Shown piece by piece: positions 24,196 through 36,534 of a stretch of 64,000 bases of DNA. The notes under the pieces were generated by a model that saw only the letters and a list, made by a program, of their open reading frames with translations, was not told the origin of the DNA and searched no databases. Numbering within the stretch: position 1 is the first letter of the stretch; every line of letters starts with the position of its first letter. Position numbers and translations under genes: made by a program. The DNA is from Mangifera indica (lineage: Eukaryota > Streptophyta > Magnoliopsida > Sapindales > Anacardiaceae), in NCBI RefSeq assembly GCF_011075055.1, contig NC_058154.1, positions 4,885,501 to 4,949,500 on the forward strand, written 5' to 3'.

Positions 24196-24955
24196 AATAG
24201 ATATGTTTAGTAACAAGCATTATCCTCAAAATGATATTGAAAGGGCATTTATAAAAGATAAACCGTATAATAGTGTGATTGGGAGCCTGATGTATGCCTA
24301 ATGTGCATGAGACCTAACATAGCTTTTTTTGTAAACGTTCTTGATTGATATGTTGCTGATCCAAGTTTTGATCATTGGATAGCAGTAAAAAAAATCATGA
24401 GATATTTACAAAGGACTAAAGATTTCATGTTTGTGTATAAAAGAACGGAAACTCTTAAGGTAGTGGAATATTCTGATCAGACTTCAACAGATGTTTATTG
24501 ATTCCAAATCTATTTCAAGGTACATCTTTATGCTTTTAGGTGGGGCCATGTCCTAGAAAAATGTCAAACAGACATTAGTAGCATCTTGAACCATGTATGT
24601 ATAATTTATTGCTTGTTATGGTGCATCTACCCATGCCATATGGTTAAAGAATTACGTCTTTAAGGTTCGAGTGGTTGACTCCATTTCTAGACCACTTGTG
24701 ATCTACTGTGATAATTATGTAATTGCATTCTTTTGCATAAACAATAAAGTCAGTAGCAAGTCAAAACATATAAAGATAAAATATCTTACAGTCAGGGATC
24801 TTATAAAGAAAACAGACATTATGGTAAAGCACATTAGTATTGATGCTATGTTGGTTGATCCTCTAACCAAAGGACTTATACCCATTGTTTTTAAAGATCA
24901 TGTTATGACTATAGGTGTGTTGGAATCCTTTGATGCCTTAGATAAGTTGAAGTTG
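24196..24955 (+). pseudogene. Copia-2 RNase H
   Basis: The last open frame (24671-24958) reads RPLVIYCDNYVIAFFCINNK, KHIKIKYLTVRDLIKK and VDPLTKGLIPIVFKDHVMTI, the standard end of a copia polyprotein (YCDN, KHI.IKY..VR, DPLTKGL). Before it, 24260-24640 contains the linking region with stops. The natural stop is TAA at 24956-24958. Confidence 0.9.
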
Positions 24956-24958
24956 TAA

Positions 24959-25567
24959 AACAATTTTTGTTTATTTTTTGCTCAACTTTATGACATTATA
25001 TTAAATTGGATGATTTATTATAATTATAAGTTTTGTAAAACTTATTATATGGATGATGATATATTTATTTGTATATGGATATATGCACATATATATGGTT
25101 AAGGTATAGCATATGTCTCGAGATATAGTTTCTCTTGAATATCATAGTTGTATATATATGTTTCATAAGTCTCGAGTAAGAATGAAACATACAGGCTTTA
25201 TTGGAAGTAAAAAGATTTCTTTTGTTTCTTTTGAAATATAAAGGTTAGACAAAAATCATAAAGAAAACTAACAAAGATATAACACTGCTTATGATCATCT
25301 TGTTAGGTGCTATTCTGCCGCACTTTCATGTTTGATCTATGTTGATTTAATTATTAGTAATTGTAATTGATGACAATTTTGTGTCGATAAAGTACATAAG
25401 TAATGTTTTGGTTTGTTATTGGTGTTATTAAAAACTGGATTGTTTATTATAGTGTAATTTATCTTTTGATTATTTTGTTTTTTAAAATAGTGGCCACATA
25501 AAATTAAAAATGGCAATTACCCTAGAGTCAAAATTTGTTTTTTTAAATAAAAATAATTAATATTGTT
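24959..25567 (+). other. Copia-2 3' spacer, no gene
   Basis: Untranslated stretch between RNase H and the 3' LTR. It contains AT-rich repeats around 25060-25175 (ATATATGCACATATATATGG and TGTATATATATG). The polypurine tract AAGTTGGAGAA follows at 25569-25579. Confidence 0.6.
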
Positions 25568-25568
25568 T

Positions 25569-26217
25569 AAGTTGGAGAATGTTAGAAATTTCCAATATAG
25601 GCTAATATTAATTATATTTTGATTTTATAAAATGGGGTAATTGAATAGTCCAATACCAGTTTATAAATGTGCTTGAGTGATCAATAAAGATATGTCTGAT
25701 ACACTTAAAGGTTACGAGTCTGAGTGGACAATAACTTTGGACCTCTAGTTATTGGACCTTTAATAGGAGGGTCCAATTAATCTCTTATAAATTGCTTAGG
25801 TTCCCACTCTAAAATGTAATTTTGATACTCTTACCTATTCAAAACTTTCATAGAGAGGTTTCTGAAGTGAAAGACCTGTCATAATGTGTTTTTAAGTTTC
25901 AGGTGATTTCTAAATATTTTCAGTTTCTGAGACATGACTCAAACAAGTTTTTCTATATCCCTAATTTTGATTTTATATTTAGTTTAATTATGTAATTTGG
26001 TATTCTCTATTTTATGTGTATTTAGATTAAATTAAGAATTAAAACATACAAAAGCACCTTGATATTCGAGATTACTTGGAGCTCAAAACTTTATTATTGC
26101 AAGGCCAATTACCCACAACACTTGATCACTTGGAGATTTTAGGTTACTCAAAGCTTACTAGGTTATTAATGAACTTGTATCATCATGAGGATTGGCTCTA
26201 GGGTACCAACCCCAACA
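25569..26217 (+). repeat. Copia-2 polypurine tract and 3' LTR
   Basis: AAGTTGGAGAA, then the LTR from 25580 (TGTTAGAAATTTCC) to about 26217 (CCAACCCCAACA). The first 220 bp match the 5' copy. The end is set by the CAACA terminus usual in this class and is therefore less certain than the start. Confidence 0.75.
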
Positions 26218-27320
26218 ATTAGCATGGTCATGAACTAATCCTTGTCTTTGTCAAGACAAAAGTACTTGTTGAAACTAAATTGTCACTTACCTAGGAGGAC
26301 ATTGTCCAAATGTGTAAGTATAATTCAACCTTTTCTTATTAACTTGCTTTGGTTTTATAGTTTTTATTCCAACTTTATCTCATAATAGCTTTATGTTATG
26401 GTACAACTTTAGAAAGCTCCTTGGTCCTAAAGATTCTATTGAGTAAGTAGAAGTGATTATAGAGACAACATGAATGACTTGTTTCGGGAAAATAACATGG
26501 CAATATTATGGATACAACAAGGTAATAATAAGCCATACCTTCTCTTTTCTTCCTAGTCTTTTATGTTTTCCATACTCGCATAATTTATGACAACTTACAT
26601 GGATTATTTGACTTCATTTTCAACATTATTGCCTTCTTTTGGTATAACAACATCTATTGGATTCATTTTGCATTTTTACTTTGGATGAATATTTGAGCCT
26701 TTAGAGCTTGCTTGTTTGTGAACCTCAGTAAAATATCAGTTTCCCTACCTGCAACAACTATCCATTAGAGCACTAGATGTTGTATGTGTTATATGTTTAG
26801 AACTTGCAACATTAATCTTTGGCCGTTTTAGTTGATGGTCATCAATGGAACTATAGTAGACCCTTCATAAACGTTGAAAATATTATTTGGAAAAGTTTAC
26901 ACGACAAGATTTTGATTTGCAAATTTAACCACATGATAGTAACGGGTAACATATATATAACATTATCCTATGTTTCTTGATGAATTAATCATGTAACATA
27001 AATGAGATGTTAGAAATTAGAATCATTTATAGGTGTCAAGTAAAAAGGATAAGACTTGAGCCAAAAGCGTTTGGACTTGATTTGGTTCGTATTCACCCTT
27101 AGATGAAAATAATGTTTTCACACCTGAACTAAATTGACCATTGGTCCAAGTTGAACCTATTCCACTAGCTAGTCTAGTTTGGGTTTAAAACACTGGTTTT
27201 AGTTTTGAAAACAAGGGGTGTGACAATCTCACATTTTTCTTTTATCCCCTCTATCAAGTAAACTCTGCACTACAGACTACAACTCCATAAAAAGCATGTA
27301 ATTTTCCAAATAATCCTAAG
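26218..27320. other. Gene-free stretch
   Basis: About 1.1 kb of AT-rich sequence between Copia-2 and the MITE. I see no recognisable exon, repeat or element terminus. Confidence 0.5.
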
Positions 27321-27778
27321 AAGGTGTTTGGTTAAAGGTTTATTAAGATTACTCTGATAATTTATATTTTATTATTTATATTACTTTATTTGGTTTTTAA
27401 GTGATAAAATATTCTAGTAATATACTATTACCATTTCCATTTTAGGTGTTAAAAGATAACTAAAGAAATTTTGATTTTATTATAAGTATATACTTTTTTA
27501 TTAATTTTTATAAGACAAAAATAATCTCATTTTCAATTAATATAATAAATAACATAAAAAATATTTTAGAATAATTAAATCGAAGGACATTTAAGTAAAA
27601 TAATATATTATTATTCTTTTATTACCTCTAGCTAAACACAATACTTATTTATATCAATCTATTGTTACTAAGTTTTATTAAACACAGTAATAATTTATAC
27701 TCAGTAATTTTCAAAGTAATTTACTTTCAAGATAATCTTCTTATTTTGATAATAAAATATTCTTCAAACCAAACACCC
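27321..27778. mobile_element. AT-rich MITE with short terminal inverted repeats
   Basis: The left end AAGGTGTTTGGTTA pairs with the right end AAACCAAACACCCT, an inverted repeat of about 13 bases with two mismatches. The 458-bp interior is very AT-rich and non-coding, with no transposase. GGTGTTTGGTT-type ends are common in plant DNA-transposon MITEs. The flanks CCTAAG (left) and CTAAAG (right) might include a short target duplication but do not settle the superfamily. Confidence 0.75.
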
Positions 27779-27984
27779 TAAAGTGTTTTACAAGTTCACA
27801 ATACTACATTTATTGTGCAAGACTCTATAATAGCTTACTGTAGTTTCCAAGATGTAATATTAGAAGTGTCTATTCATGATGGCAGTTTCACACAGTAATA
27901 TGCCTATGGAATGACAATTGCTATATACTTGTAGATATACACAAAAGCCTAAAAAACCTTCTACAAAAGCTTTATTGCCACTTT

Positions 27985-29695
27985 GGCGTAAGATCATCCA
28001 TAGAAGTTGTGAAGACCCAAGTTGGAAGCAACAAATCTGATGTCCTGGTGAAAGCTACTATTGTGCCTTACATATATACCAAATAACCTATTAGGCTAAC
28101 TAACTGAGACATCCTAATCACACGGAAAAATCTATGATACAACTTTTTCTCTTACCATATAAGCTAATTAGAACTGTTAACTAATCATCTGAAGATGACC
28201 TTTACCTCAAGTACTCTCGTTTTCACGATTATTATCACTTATGCACATAGTTGGTGATTGTTTAAATGTGTGACACTAGCCTTAAAATTGTTGACTTTTT
28301 ATCTGGATTCGACTCGATTTGAGCTTGTGCTATCGTCCACATAGTTGGGCATTTAATCTATGTCTTTCTTGAATTTTTTATACTATGATGGCTTATTATT
28401 CTTCTTGCTTAACTCTCTATTTCTATGCATATAACCTAAAGGTATAATCGTCTTTTTTCTTTGACTAGGAGTACACGGTCGTGTGCTTTTCCATCTATGC
28501 CTGTATGCCTCCTAACCCATATACATGAGCATGTGGCACTTAGCACACGAGCGTGCATTGAACAGGCACACACGGGGAGTTAACTTGGACACATTCTTAT
28601 GTAAATGGGTCCACATGTCTTTTACATGTGGCACTTAGCACACGAGCATGCATTTTTGGGAAGCCATACACGGGCGTGTGTCCCACACCACACGATTGTG
28701 TATATCTTCCCTAAAAAAGGGCACAAGATTCTTAGACTTTCAAAATTTTTGGAATGACATAAGGGCATGTGTAGGACTATACACGACCGTGTGTCAGGAT
28801 TTGGAAATTACGTCCTAAGGGTTTTTATGCTATTTTGGTTCTGCATAAGGTCATTCAACACATATACAGATCTGTATCAAGAGTTTTTAAATCCCTTATG
28901 CCATTTATTTACTGCAAAACTCGTATTTAAATCTACTTACACAACACATCTAAAGTATTATTGAATTATCAAGCCATAACAAGTTTTGATCATGCCAATA
29001 AACATAATATCATGACTCCCTTATACATGTAGCCATCTGTTACTGGAGCTTTCATCACACATGAACAAAGAATATACACATTTCATGGATTTTACCATCT
29101 AAGCCTTAATTTCTCTAATTTCATTCAATCAAGGTACTTAACATGCACATGATCCATCATAGTCGAATATATAAGCAATTATAACAAGCTAAATAATAAT
29201 TTCATGCCTTAACAACCCTAACTCTTGCATCTAAACATTGAAATGCAAAAATATCATTGACTAATCATAGGGAAACTGTGCCATTTACTTGGCTTTTGGT
29301 GATTTGCTTCTTTCTCACCTAATGGCGAGATTTTTAGCGATAAACAATGACTTCTCAAGGGTCCACAAGACTTTCCTCTCATTGCTCTCTCAATCTATGT
29401 GGCAGATGAATGCCAAGAATTAAGAGAATTAAAGTTGATTGTGTTTTTATTTTAATTCCAAGATGTGATACATTAGTGTGTATAGGCCATACATAGTCGT
29501 ATATCAAGTTGTATAGTTAGAACAACTTCTTACTTCACCACGATCATAATCTGATCCACTAATTAATTTTCTACTAACCATACATAGTTGTGTATGCCTC
29601 TATACATCGGTGTTTACCTTTGAAAAATCATTAATTACAAATCTTGAAACTAGAAAAAGATTGAAATGTTTTTAGGCTTATTTATGGATTTTATA
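27985..29695 (-). repeat. Gypsy-3 3' LTR, truncated, with quasi-palindromes
   Basis: Homologous to about 37040-38855. The last ~500 bases of the LTR (corresponding to 36535-37040) are missing on the left. It contains several CpG-bearing quasi-palindromes: ACACGGTCGTGT (28473), CACACGAGCGTG (28545), ACACGGGCGTGTG (28668) and ACACGACCGTGTG (28780). A segment with GTGGCACTTAGCACACGAG occurs twice, near 28532 and 28627. Confidence 0.87.
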
Positions 29696-31075
29696 GTCCT
29701 CCATCTTTAATATGAATTTTGTCCCAAAAATTCACTTAAACAAGTATGGGAACTTATACTTCATATTCTGTTGAACCTTCTATGTGGTCTATTCAACTCA
29801 GTGATTCCTCAAAAGAACTTTTACCAGAGGAATCTATTTACATTTGAGCTCATTAATTCATCTATCTAATATCAGAATTAGACACTTCTTGTAGACTAGA
29901 TCATCCTCAAGCTTGACATCTTTAACACTGAGCACATGGGTGAGGTCACTGATATACTTGTGTAATAGTAACACATGGAACACATTATGAATGCAATCTA
30001 TGTTTGTTGGTACTGTAAATCAATAGGCAACCTTACGTACATGCTCCAACACTTCAAAAGGTCCCACAAATCTAAACGCTAGCTTACCTTTCCTATCGAA
30101 TCTCATAACATGCTTATAAGGAACCACTCTAATAAACACCTCATCACCTACCTAGAACTTAAGATCACATCTCCTCTAATTTGTATAACTCTTTTGGCAA
30201 TCTTGAGCTTGTTTCATCCTTTGGTCCTAATGATTGAGCTACGGCATCTCTTTTCTATTTCATCCTAGTGCAACGGTAATCTACATGTCTTACCATACAA
30301 AGCCTTATAAGAAGCCATCCTGATGGTTGTTTGGTAACTATTATTATAAGTAAACTCTATCAACAACAACACATCTATCTAACTCGCTATTTTTTCCAGG
30401 CAACAAGCCCTTAATATGCCTTCAATAATTTAATTGACTCTTTCAATCTATCTATTAGTCTTGGGATGATATGTTATGTTGAATACCAATCTCGTACCAG
30501 GGGATTTTTGCATATTTTGCCAAAATACCAAGACAAACCTAGTGTCTTGATCTAAAACTATCGTCTTAGGTATTCCATGAAGTTTGACAATCTCTCTCAC
30601 ATAGATCTGACCCAAACTAATCTATACTCATGGTGTCTTTTATAGTTATAAAATGTGTCAACTTGGTCAACTGATCAACTATGATCCACAATGCATTATA
30701 ACCACTTTTAACCCTTGGTGATCCAACCATGAAGTCTATTGATATGTGTTCCCACTTTTATTTAGGAATGCTAAGGGGTTGTAAAAGCCTGGATGACCTC
30801 TGATGTTTAGTCTTAACCTGTTAACATTTAAGACACTTAGCTACAAGGTCTACAATGTCTTTCCTTTTTCTTGGCCACTAGAATATTTTTTCAAATCTTG
30901 ATATATCTTTACACTCTTATGGTGGGCAGTATAAAGGGAACTATATGCCTCTGCAAGGATCTTATCTCTTAAGCTTTGCTTTCGAGGAACATATATCTTG
31001 TATTGGAACCTCAAGATGTCTTCTACCATATTGAACTCAATTTTGTCATCCTTAGTCATTTTTTGTCTAATCTGT
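29696..31075 (-). pseudogene. Gypsy-3 integrase
   Basis: The zinc-binding N-terminus is seen on the minus strand at 30850-31059 (KILAEAYSSLYTAHHKSVKI then YQDLKKY), with frame loss after it. The core lies at about 30280-30620: REIVKLHGIPKTIVLDQDTR, GTRLVFNITYHPKTN and later YNNSYQTTIRMASYKALYGK. The C-terminal part runs to about 29800. Stops are numerous, including at conserved Gln and Trp positions. No chromodomain is recognisable in the degraded tail. Confidence 0.87.
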
Positions 31076-32002
31076 AAACATCTTTCATTTGAAGCCTATG
31101 CTACACAAATCTCATCCAAAAGGTTTGACTGAATTTGTAGACTAGCTAACTACCCTATGATTACTTTAATATACTTTTTCACCAAAGCTTACTATAATTC
31201 GTGGTGAGTAGTAATCTGTAATATGATCACTTTTTTGCTTAGAGCATCTACAAGTACATTGGCTTTACTTAGGTGATACTTAATCTAGTAATCATAGTCT
31301 TTTGTTAACTCTAACTATCATCTTTGTCTCATATTTAAGTCTTTTTTGGTAAAGAAATACTTGAGGTTCTTGTGATCCATGTAGATGTTACTATTTACCC
31401 CATATAGGTAGTGTTGTCATATCTTAAGTGTAAACACCACAATTGCCAACTCAAGGTCGTGAGTGAGGTATTTGGTCTCATACTCCTTTAACTAGCAAGA
31501 AGCATAAGTTATCACCTTCCCTTTTTACATTAGTATGTGAAGCATTTGTGAATAAATCGTACTCCTTGCCCTCCTCTAGTAAGGTAAGGATAGGAGCCGA
31601 GGTTTATATCTTTTTCAATTCTTGGAAACTCTGTTCGTAGGCCTCTAACCATCTAAAAGAAATTTATCTGTATGTCAACTATATGAGGGGTCGAGCCAAC
31701 CTAGTAAACCCTTTAACAAAGCATTTGTGATCGCCTATTAACCTTAGAAGACTCCTAACCTCTTTAGCTATCTTAGGCCTCTGCCACTCTAGCACTGCTT
31801 TTATTTTGCTAGGATCCATTGATATGCCATTTACTAAAACCACATGACCCAAAAATACCACTCTATCTAGCCAAAACTCATACTTAGAAAACTTTACGAA
31901 CAACTATTTTGCTCTCAACCTATGGAGCACAAATCTCAAATATTGCTCATACTCCTCTTGAGTTCTAAAGTAAACTAGAATGTCGTCTATGAATATAACC
32001 AT
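31076..32002 (-). pseudogene. Gypsy-3 RNase H and 3' half of RT
   Basis: RNase H reads YLTHDLELAIVVFTLKI, then [19 protein letters not shown], and the family end KANVLVDALSKK, at about 31230-31520. The RT palm and connection read MVIFIDDILVYFRTQEEYEQ (FIDD active site kept) near 31940-31995 and VFLGHVVLVNGISMDPSKIK at 31679-31903. The frame stops at 32002, where an inserted LTR begins, and continues upstream in the element at 34068. Confidence 0.9.
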
Positions 32003-34067
32003 TATAGTACATATAGGTAAACTTAAGGGTATTTTAGTCTTTTTTAGTTTTTTAAATACAATGTTTAAATATTTTTCAAGGGTATACACTTGTGTATAGA
32101 GGCATGCATGACCATGTATGGTCAACAAAAGGTCAATTAATAGATCATATTATGATCGCGATGAAACAGAAAGTTGCCTTAGTTGTGTAACTAGACGTAT
32201 GATTGTGTATGGTTTATACATACCCATGTTTCACATCCTAGAGATAAAATAAAAATGTGATAACACTAACTCCTTTTATAGTCATAGAAAGTAGAAAGTG
32301 TGAGAGGGAGACAAGGTATTTTCATTGCTTATGAAGCCACCAATGATTACTAGAGTCACCATAGCTATGAAAGGGAGACTTTGTTGCTAGAATCCAAGTA
32401 AGGGAATGGCTTCCCTTGTTTGATCATGAACTTTACGAAGTTTTTTTTTTGTTATACATACAATCCAGGTTATTTAAACATGTTAGTAAGGATCTAATTG
32501 ATGAAATGGATTTCATATGCGAATAGGATGAATTATATGCATGTCTAGTTTCTTGGTTGTGTTTTAACTTGAATGTTCATTGCTCTTCGGTTTGATGCCA
32601 TGAAATTATGTATATATGCGCTATGATTAAAAGAATGATGGAAACAATATGTTTAAGATGCACAGAGACTTTAGGATGTGATTTCTAGATCGCGACACAT
32701 AACCGTGTATCGTCCTATACACGCCTATATGTCATTCTAAAAATTTTGAAAGTCTGAAGATCCTATACTTGTTTTCAGAGGAGGAATGCATGTTTATGTA
32801 GTATGGGACACACGTCTCTATATGATTTTCCAAAAGTGGACGATGTGCATTAGAAGACATGTGGCTCATACACGTGGATCCAAGTTCACGAGAGTGTGTC
32901 CAAGTTAACTCCCTATGTTCGTCTGCTCTATACATGACTGTGTGTTGAATGTCACACGCCTATGTATTTGGTTCAGTGTGTGGGTTGAGAAACACACAAT
33001 TGTGTACCCCTAGACAAAGACAAAAGATGATTATACCCCTAGGTTTAGTGCATAAGAGGAGAGAGTTATATAAGAAGAATAACAAGCTAATAGATGATAA
33101 AGAATTCAAGAAAGGCATAAATGAGGTGCTCGATTGTATAGACAATGACATAAACTCAAATCAAATCGAATTTGAGTTGAAAGTGAACAACCTTAAGGCT
33201 AGTGTCACACAACTAGATAGTCACTAGCTATGTGTGTAAGTGACTATAATTATGAAAGCAATAGAGCTGGATACCCATAAGATGTATTATGCACTTGGCA
33301 CTAAGATCGATGACCATCTAGTTCAGTTAAAGTATGTATAGTAAAGATGTGGTTTTTCGATATTTCTCGCGTGATCAGCGGGATGCACTACATATGTACT
33401 AAAGGTAAGGGCCATCTCCAATGGTTAGTCAACAATTTTGATTAGCTTATGTTATAAAGGAATAAGCTATTATTAGATATTTCCTCGTGTAATCAAGGTA
33501 TTTCAATTATAGCCCAATGGTCGTTTGGCATATGTGCAAGGCATAATAGTAGTTTTCACCAGGGCACTAAATACGTCAAGTTTAACTTGGGTCTCCAACA
33601 TTCCCATGGATGATCCATGTCAGGGCTCCAAAGTGTTATAGTGTGATCACATTTAGCTTATGAATGGAATGTAACTTTTACCATCAGTTATCTATTATAG
33701 TTTTGGGTGTTAAGAGGTCACCACTTACAGAGTTTTACTCACATATTTTCTTTTATATGTTTATAGGTAGAAGTAAGTAGTGGGACAGATAAGGGATCCA
33801 ATAGTCTAACTAACAGCTACACAAGGAGATGGGGCTTTTATTATCCAGTTTTATCAAACACATAGTTTCATCATTATTATTATTGTTTTTATTATTATCA
33901 TTGTTTTTGTAATTTCAGATTCTTTAGATTGTATGAGTTGTGATTAATAAAGTGTTTTTATTGTATCACCTTTTTGCACGCTTTATAATTATGATCATAT
34001 ATTAAAGTTTTCAAATATTTTAGTTGTGCACCTGTCAGATGCATGTATTTAGAGAGAGGTGCTATAA
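32003..34067 (+). mobile_element. Same-family solo LTR inserted in antisense in Gypsy-3 RT
   Basis: About 2.07 kb with the same order of landmarks as the reverse complement of the Gypsy-3 LTR: an ATAGGTAAACTTAAGG start, quasi-palindromes around 32690-32960, the GGCTAGTGTCACAC segment near 33197, GATGCACTACATATGTAC near 33382 and the TTTATAGGTAGAAGTAAGTAG segment near 33760. It sits between two RT halves that encode KFL and MVIFIDD in order. No internal gypsy sequence is attached, so it is a solo LTR. The ends have decayed (TA...AA instead of TG...CA) and I could not confirm a target duplication. Confidence 0.82.
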
Positions 34068-34520
34068 CTAGGAATTTACCTAGACAATCTTAGAATACCC
34101 TATTCATAATGCCTATAAATATTGTTGGGACATTGGTTAATTCAAAGGGCATGACCACAAACTCAAAATGCTGATATCTAGTTTTGAAGATAGTTTTGGA
34201 TATATCCTACTCTATAACTCTGACTTGATGATACATTGACCTTAAATCTATCTTAGAGAACACTGAAGCACTATTGAGCTGGTCATATAAATCATCAATC
34301 CTCGGGAGTGGGTACTTATTCATCATTATCTTTTTGTTTAACTTGTTGTAGTCAATGCATATTCTCATCAACCTATTTTTCTTCTTTACAAAGAGGATTA
34401 GTACATCCCATGGTGAGTGGTTTAGTCTGATGAATACACTATCTAATAGATCTTGTAACTGTTTCTTTAACTCCTATAATTTGGCTGGGTCATTCAATGT
34501 AGGGCTTTAGAAAATGGTGC
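34068..34520 (-). pseudogene. Gypsy-3 RT, 5' half
   Basis: The minus strand reads [15 protein letters not shown], then [19 protein letters not shown] (first catalytic Asp in FSKIDLR) and [20 protein letters not shown], ending GKFL at the LTR insertion. One stop lies within the V-x-E-x-D segment and another after NRVF. With 31076-32002 it makes one RT domain. Confidence 0.9.
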
Positions 34521-35090
34521 TGTACTCGATGCTAACTCGATGCTAAACTCTAACTTTCTCTCTAGTGTTAGCCCTATAAGGCTATTAAGAATACATATAG
34601 AAATTCTTACACCATGGAATATCTTTTATGCCCAAGACTACCTTTGCTGATTTTTAAACCATATGTGCCAAATACGCTATACACACCTTACTCAGTATCT
34701 TTTGATCTTTCATGCTATTGATCATCATACTGAGGATTCAACCCTCTCCAAACGTGAACTGCTCATCATTATTCATATTAAATCTAACTTTCTTCTTCCT
34801 TTAGTCTATTTTTACTCTATATATGCTAAAAAGTCCATGTCGAGTGTCACATCAAAGTCTGGCATGTCCATGATCATTAGGTCCATGACCATCTCATGAC
34901 CTCTTAGAAAAACTATCTCTCTTATCAATATTGAACTACTATAAACTTGGTCCGTATTTGGCATCTCTATTTTGATTTAAGGGATAATTGAAGGCTCTGG
35001 TCCTAATCTCTCAACTATGCCCCTAAAAATAAAATAATGCATGACACTAGAATCAATCAAAACATATAAAAGACTAGTGTAAAACAATAA
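34521..35090 (-). pseudogene. Gypsy-3 protease and linker, degraded
   Basis: Lies where the retropepsin should be. Fragments on the minus strand read VLIDSSVMHYFIF (compare the family's D-S-G-A-T-H-S-F) near 35030-35070 and MVMDLMIMDMPDFDVTLDMD near 34840-34900, typical of plant gypsy proteases. The active-site Gly appears changed. Stops and frameshifts are present, so the call rests on short motifs and position. Confidence 0.65.
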
Positions 35091-36512
35091 TTGACTTGTC
35101 ATAGTTGTAGGGCTAGCATCCGTTTATGTTTGAGTAACTACAAATACTCAAACCTATCTTCCCTCAATTGTCTACTCTATTAGGGTCGGTATCATTGTAA
35201 GGGTTATACATTGCCAAGCAAAATATCCTAGCTACTTGCATTTGTAGCATACCTTTTGTTTAACAAAACACTTATTGATGTGTTTCTTACCATATCAGTG
35301 ACATGTATGAGGATCGTCGCATCTACACTGATCCTTTTTTTCCTTATTTCTTATCCCGCTAGTTCTTTTTATTCTTAGGCTAAAGGGGTTTATTACCTCT
35401 ATTGTCTCTACCTAGACCGTCTCTATTGTTTTCCTCTCTGTTGCCATAAATGGTCAACTGAATCTGTCTTTACACCAAGGCTAGTGGTGTAGGCTTCTCT
35501 AACAACTTTTTGCCCTTGTTATATGTTGTCTCAAGGTCTCGTATCTTAATACTCTGTTAAGGGCCTCTAAATAAGTCTTGGAAGGATTATCTCCTATAAT
35601 CACATTTTGGCTATGTTTAGTCTTTGCCTTCTATGAACATATTTGGCTTGCCTCTCTCTGAATTAGCCATGCCAGGCCTATACTTGGCCAACGAGTTCAA
35701 CTTAGTTGAGAACTTCTTAACTAACATATTCCTCTGCCTAAGATCGAGGAACTCTTGTTCTTTTATATACATGACATTGGCTAAAATATACTTTAACTCA
35801 AAGGCTTGTCTGAAGTTGGCCCATGTCATCCTTGTAACTCAATGAATCTCACACAATGTCTACCATTAGACCTTGGCATCATCTTTTAATAAGAGGTGGG
35901 AATATTATATCTTATCAACATCAATCATAAAGTAGATCCTTATGACATCCTTTATTGCCTCCAGTTACTCCTCGATAGGTAATCCCTCTAATACTACACT
36001 ACCTCTAAAATTTGGGGGTTGGTAACAACTAGACAGGTTGTACATAGGATGTGTCTATCCTCTAGTTTTACCACTGACCTTTACTTAAGGTGTTCTACAA
36101 GGAAGGTATTTACACATTTGAATGTAACTTTGGCATTGTGGGGCCTGAACTAGGTGCCTATACTAACTGAAACCTTTCTGATCTATCTCAAGACCTCCTC
36201 TATGAATTAATGGATGATAGCACTACTAATGAAAGGTGTAATTAGCGTGTTAGATGTTTGTCACTAAGACTCTACTTGGCTTATTCCCTAACAATGGACC
36301 TCTAAGGCATTTTTAATTAACCTTCTAAATATCTTCATACTAAAATTACAATAACCTTTAGACATATATTACTCTAATTTGAAAGCAGGTATATTATACT
36401 TACCATAGTAGGCATGCAAAGGTAGTCGACATTACATAAAGGGCTACTTTCTTACTTAACTCTATATGCATTTTTCATACACATTGAACTTTTTCACCTC
36501 TTTGGGTACTAA
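35091..36512 (-). pseudogene. Gypsy-3 gag with zinc knuckle remnant
   Basis: The gag core is clearest at 35617-35829: MTWANFRQAFELKYILANVM, KEQEFLDLRQRNMLVKKFST and LNSLAKYRPGMANSERGK, the usual W..F...F...Y......EF..L.QG..V..Y...F..L pattern. A Cys/His stretch near 35210-35300 looks like the remains of a CCHC knuckle (CYKCK then a stop). The N-terminal half to about 36512 is heavily broken. Confidence 0.83.
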
Positions 36513-36530
36513 GATCATGCTTTGATACCA
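36513..36530 (-). other. Gypsy-3 primer binding site
   Basis: The minus strand reads TGGTATCAAAGCATGATC four bases from the LTR end. It resembles the tRNA-Met site TGGTATCAGAGC with one change in the first twelve bases. Confidence 0.85.
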
Positions 36531-36534
36531 TAAA

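Larger units (their letters stand above)
19792..26217 (+). mobile_element. Copia-2: degenerate Ty1/copia element
   Basis: Element order on the plus strand: 5' LTR remnant (from 19792), leader, gag (21141), integrase, RT, RNase H (to 24955), spacer, polypurine tract and 3' LTR (25580-26217). The two LTR starts match over about 220 bp: TGTTAGAAATTT, AATTATATTTTGA, GAGTGATCAATA.AGATAT and GATACACTTAAA appear in both. The 5' LTR loses similarity at about 20010. No clear target duplication or primer site was found. All coding parts have stops. Confidence 0.88.

Noticed and set aside
28440..28800. Spaced near-palindromic repeats considered as a CRISPR-like array
   Set aside because: Units are not identical, spacing is irregular, and they lie inside a plant LTR.
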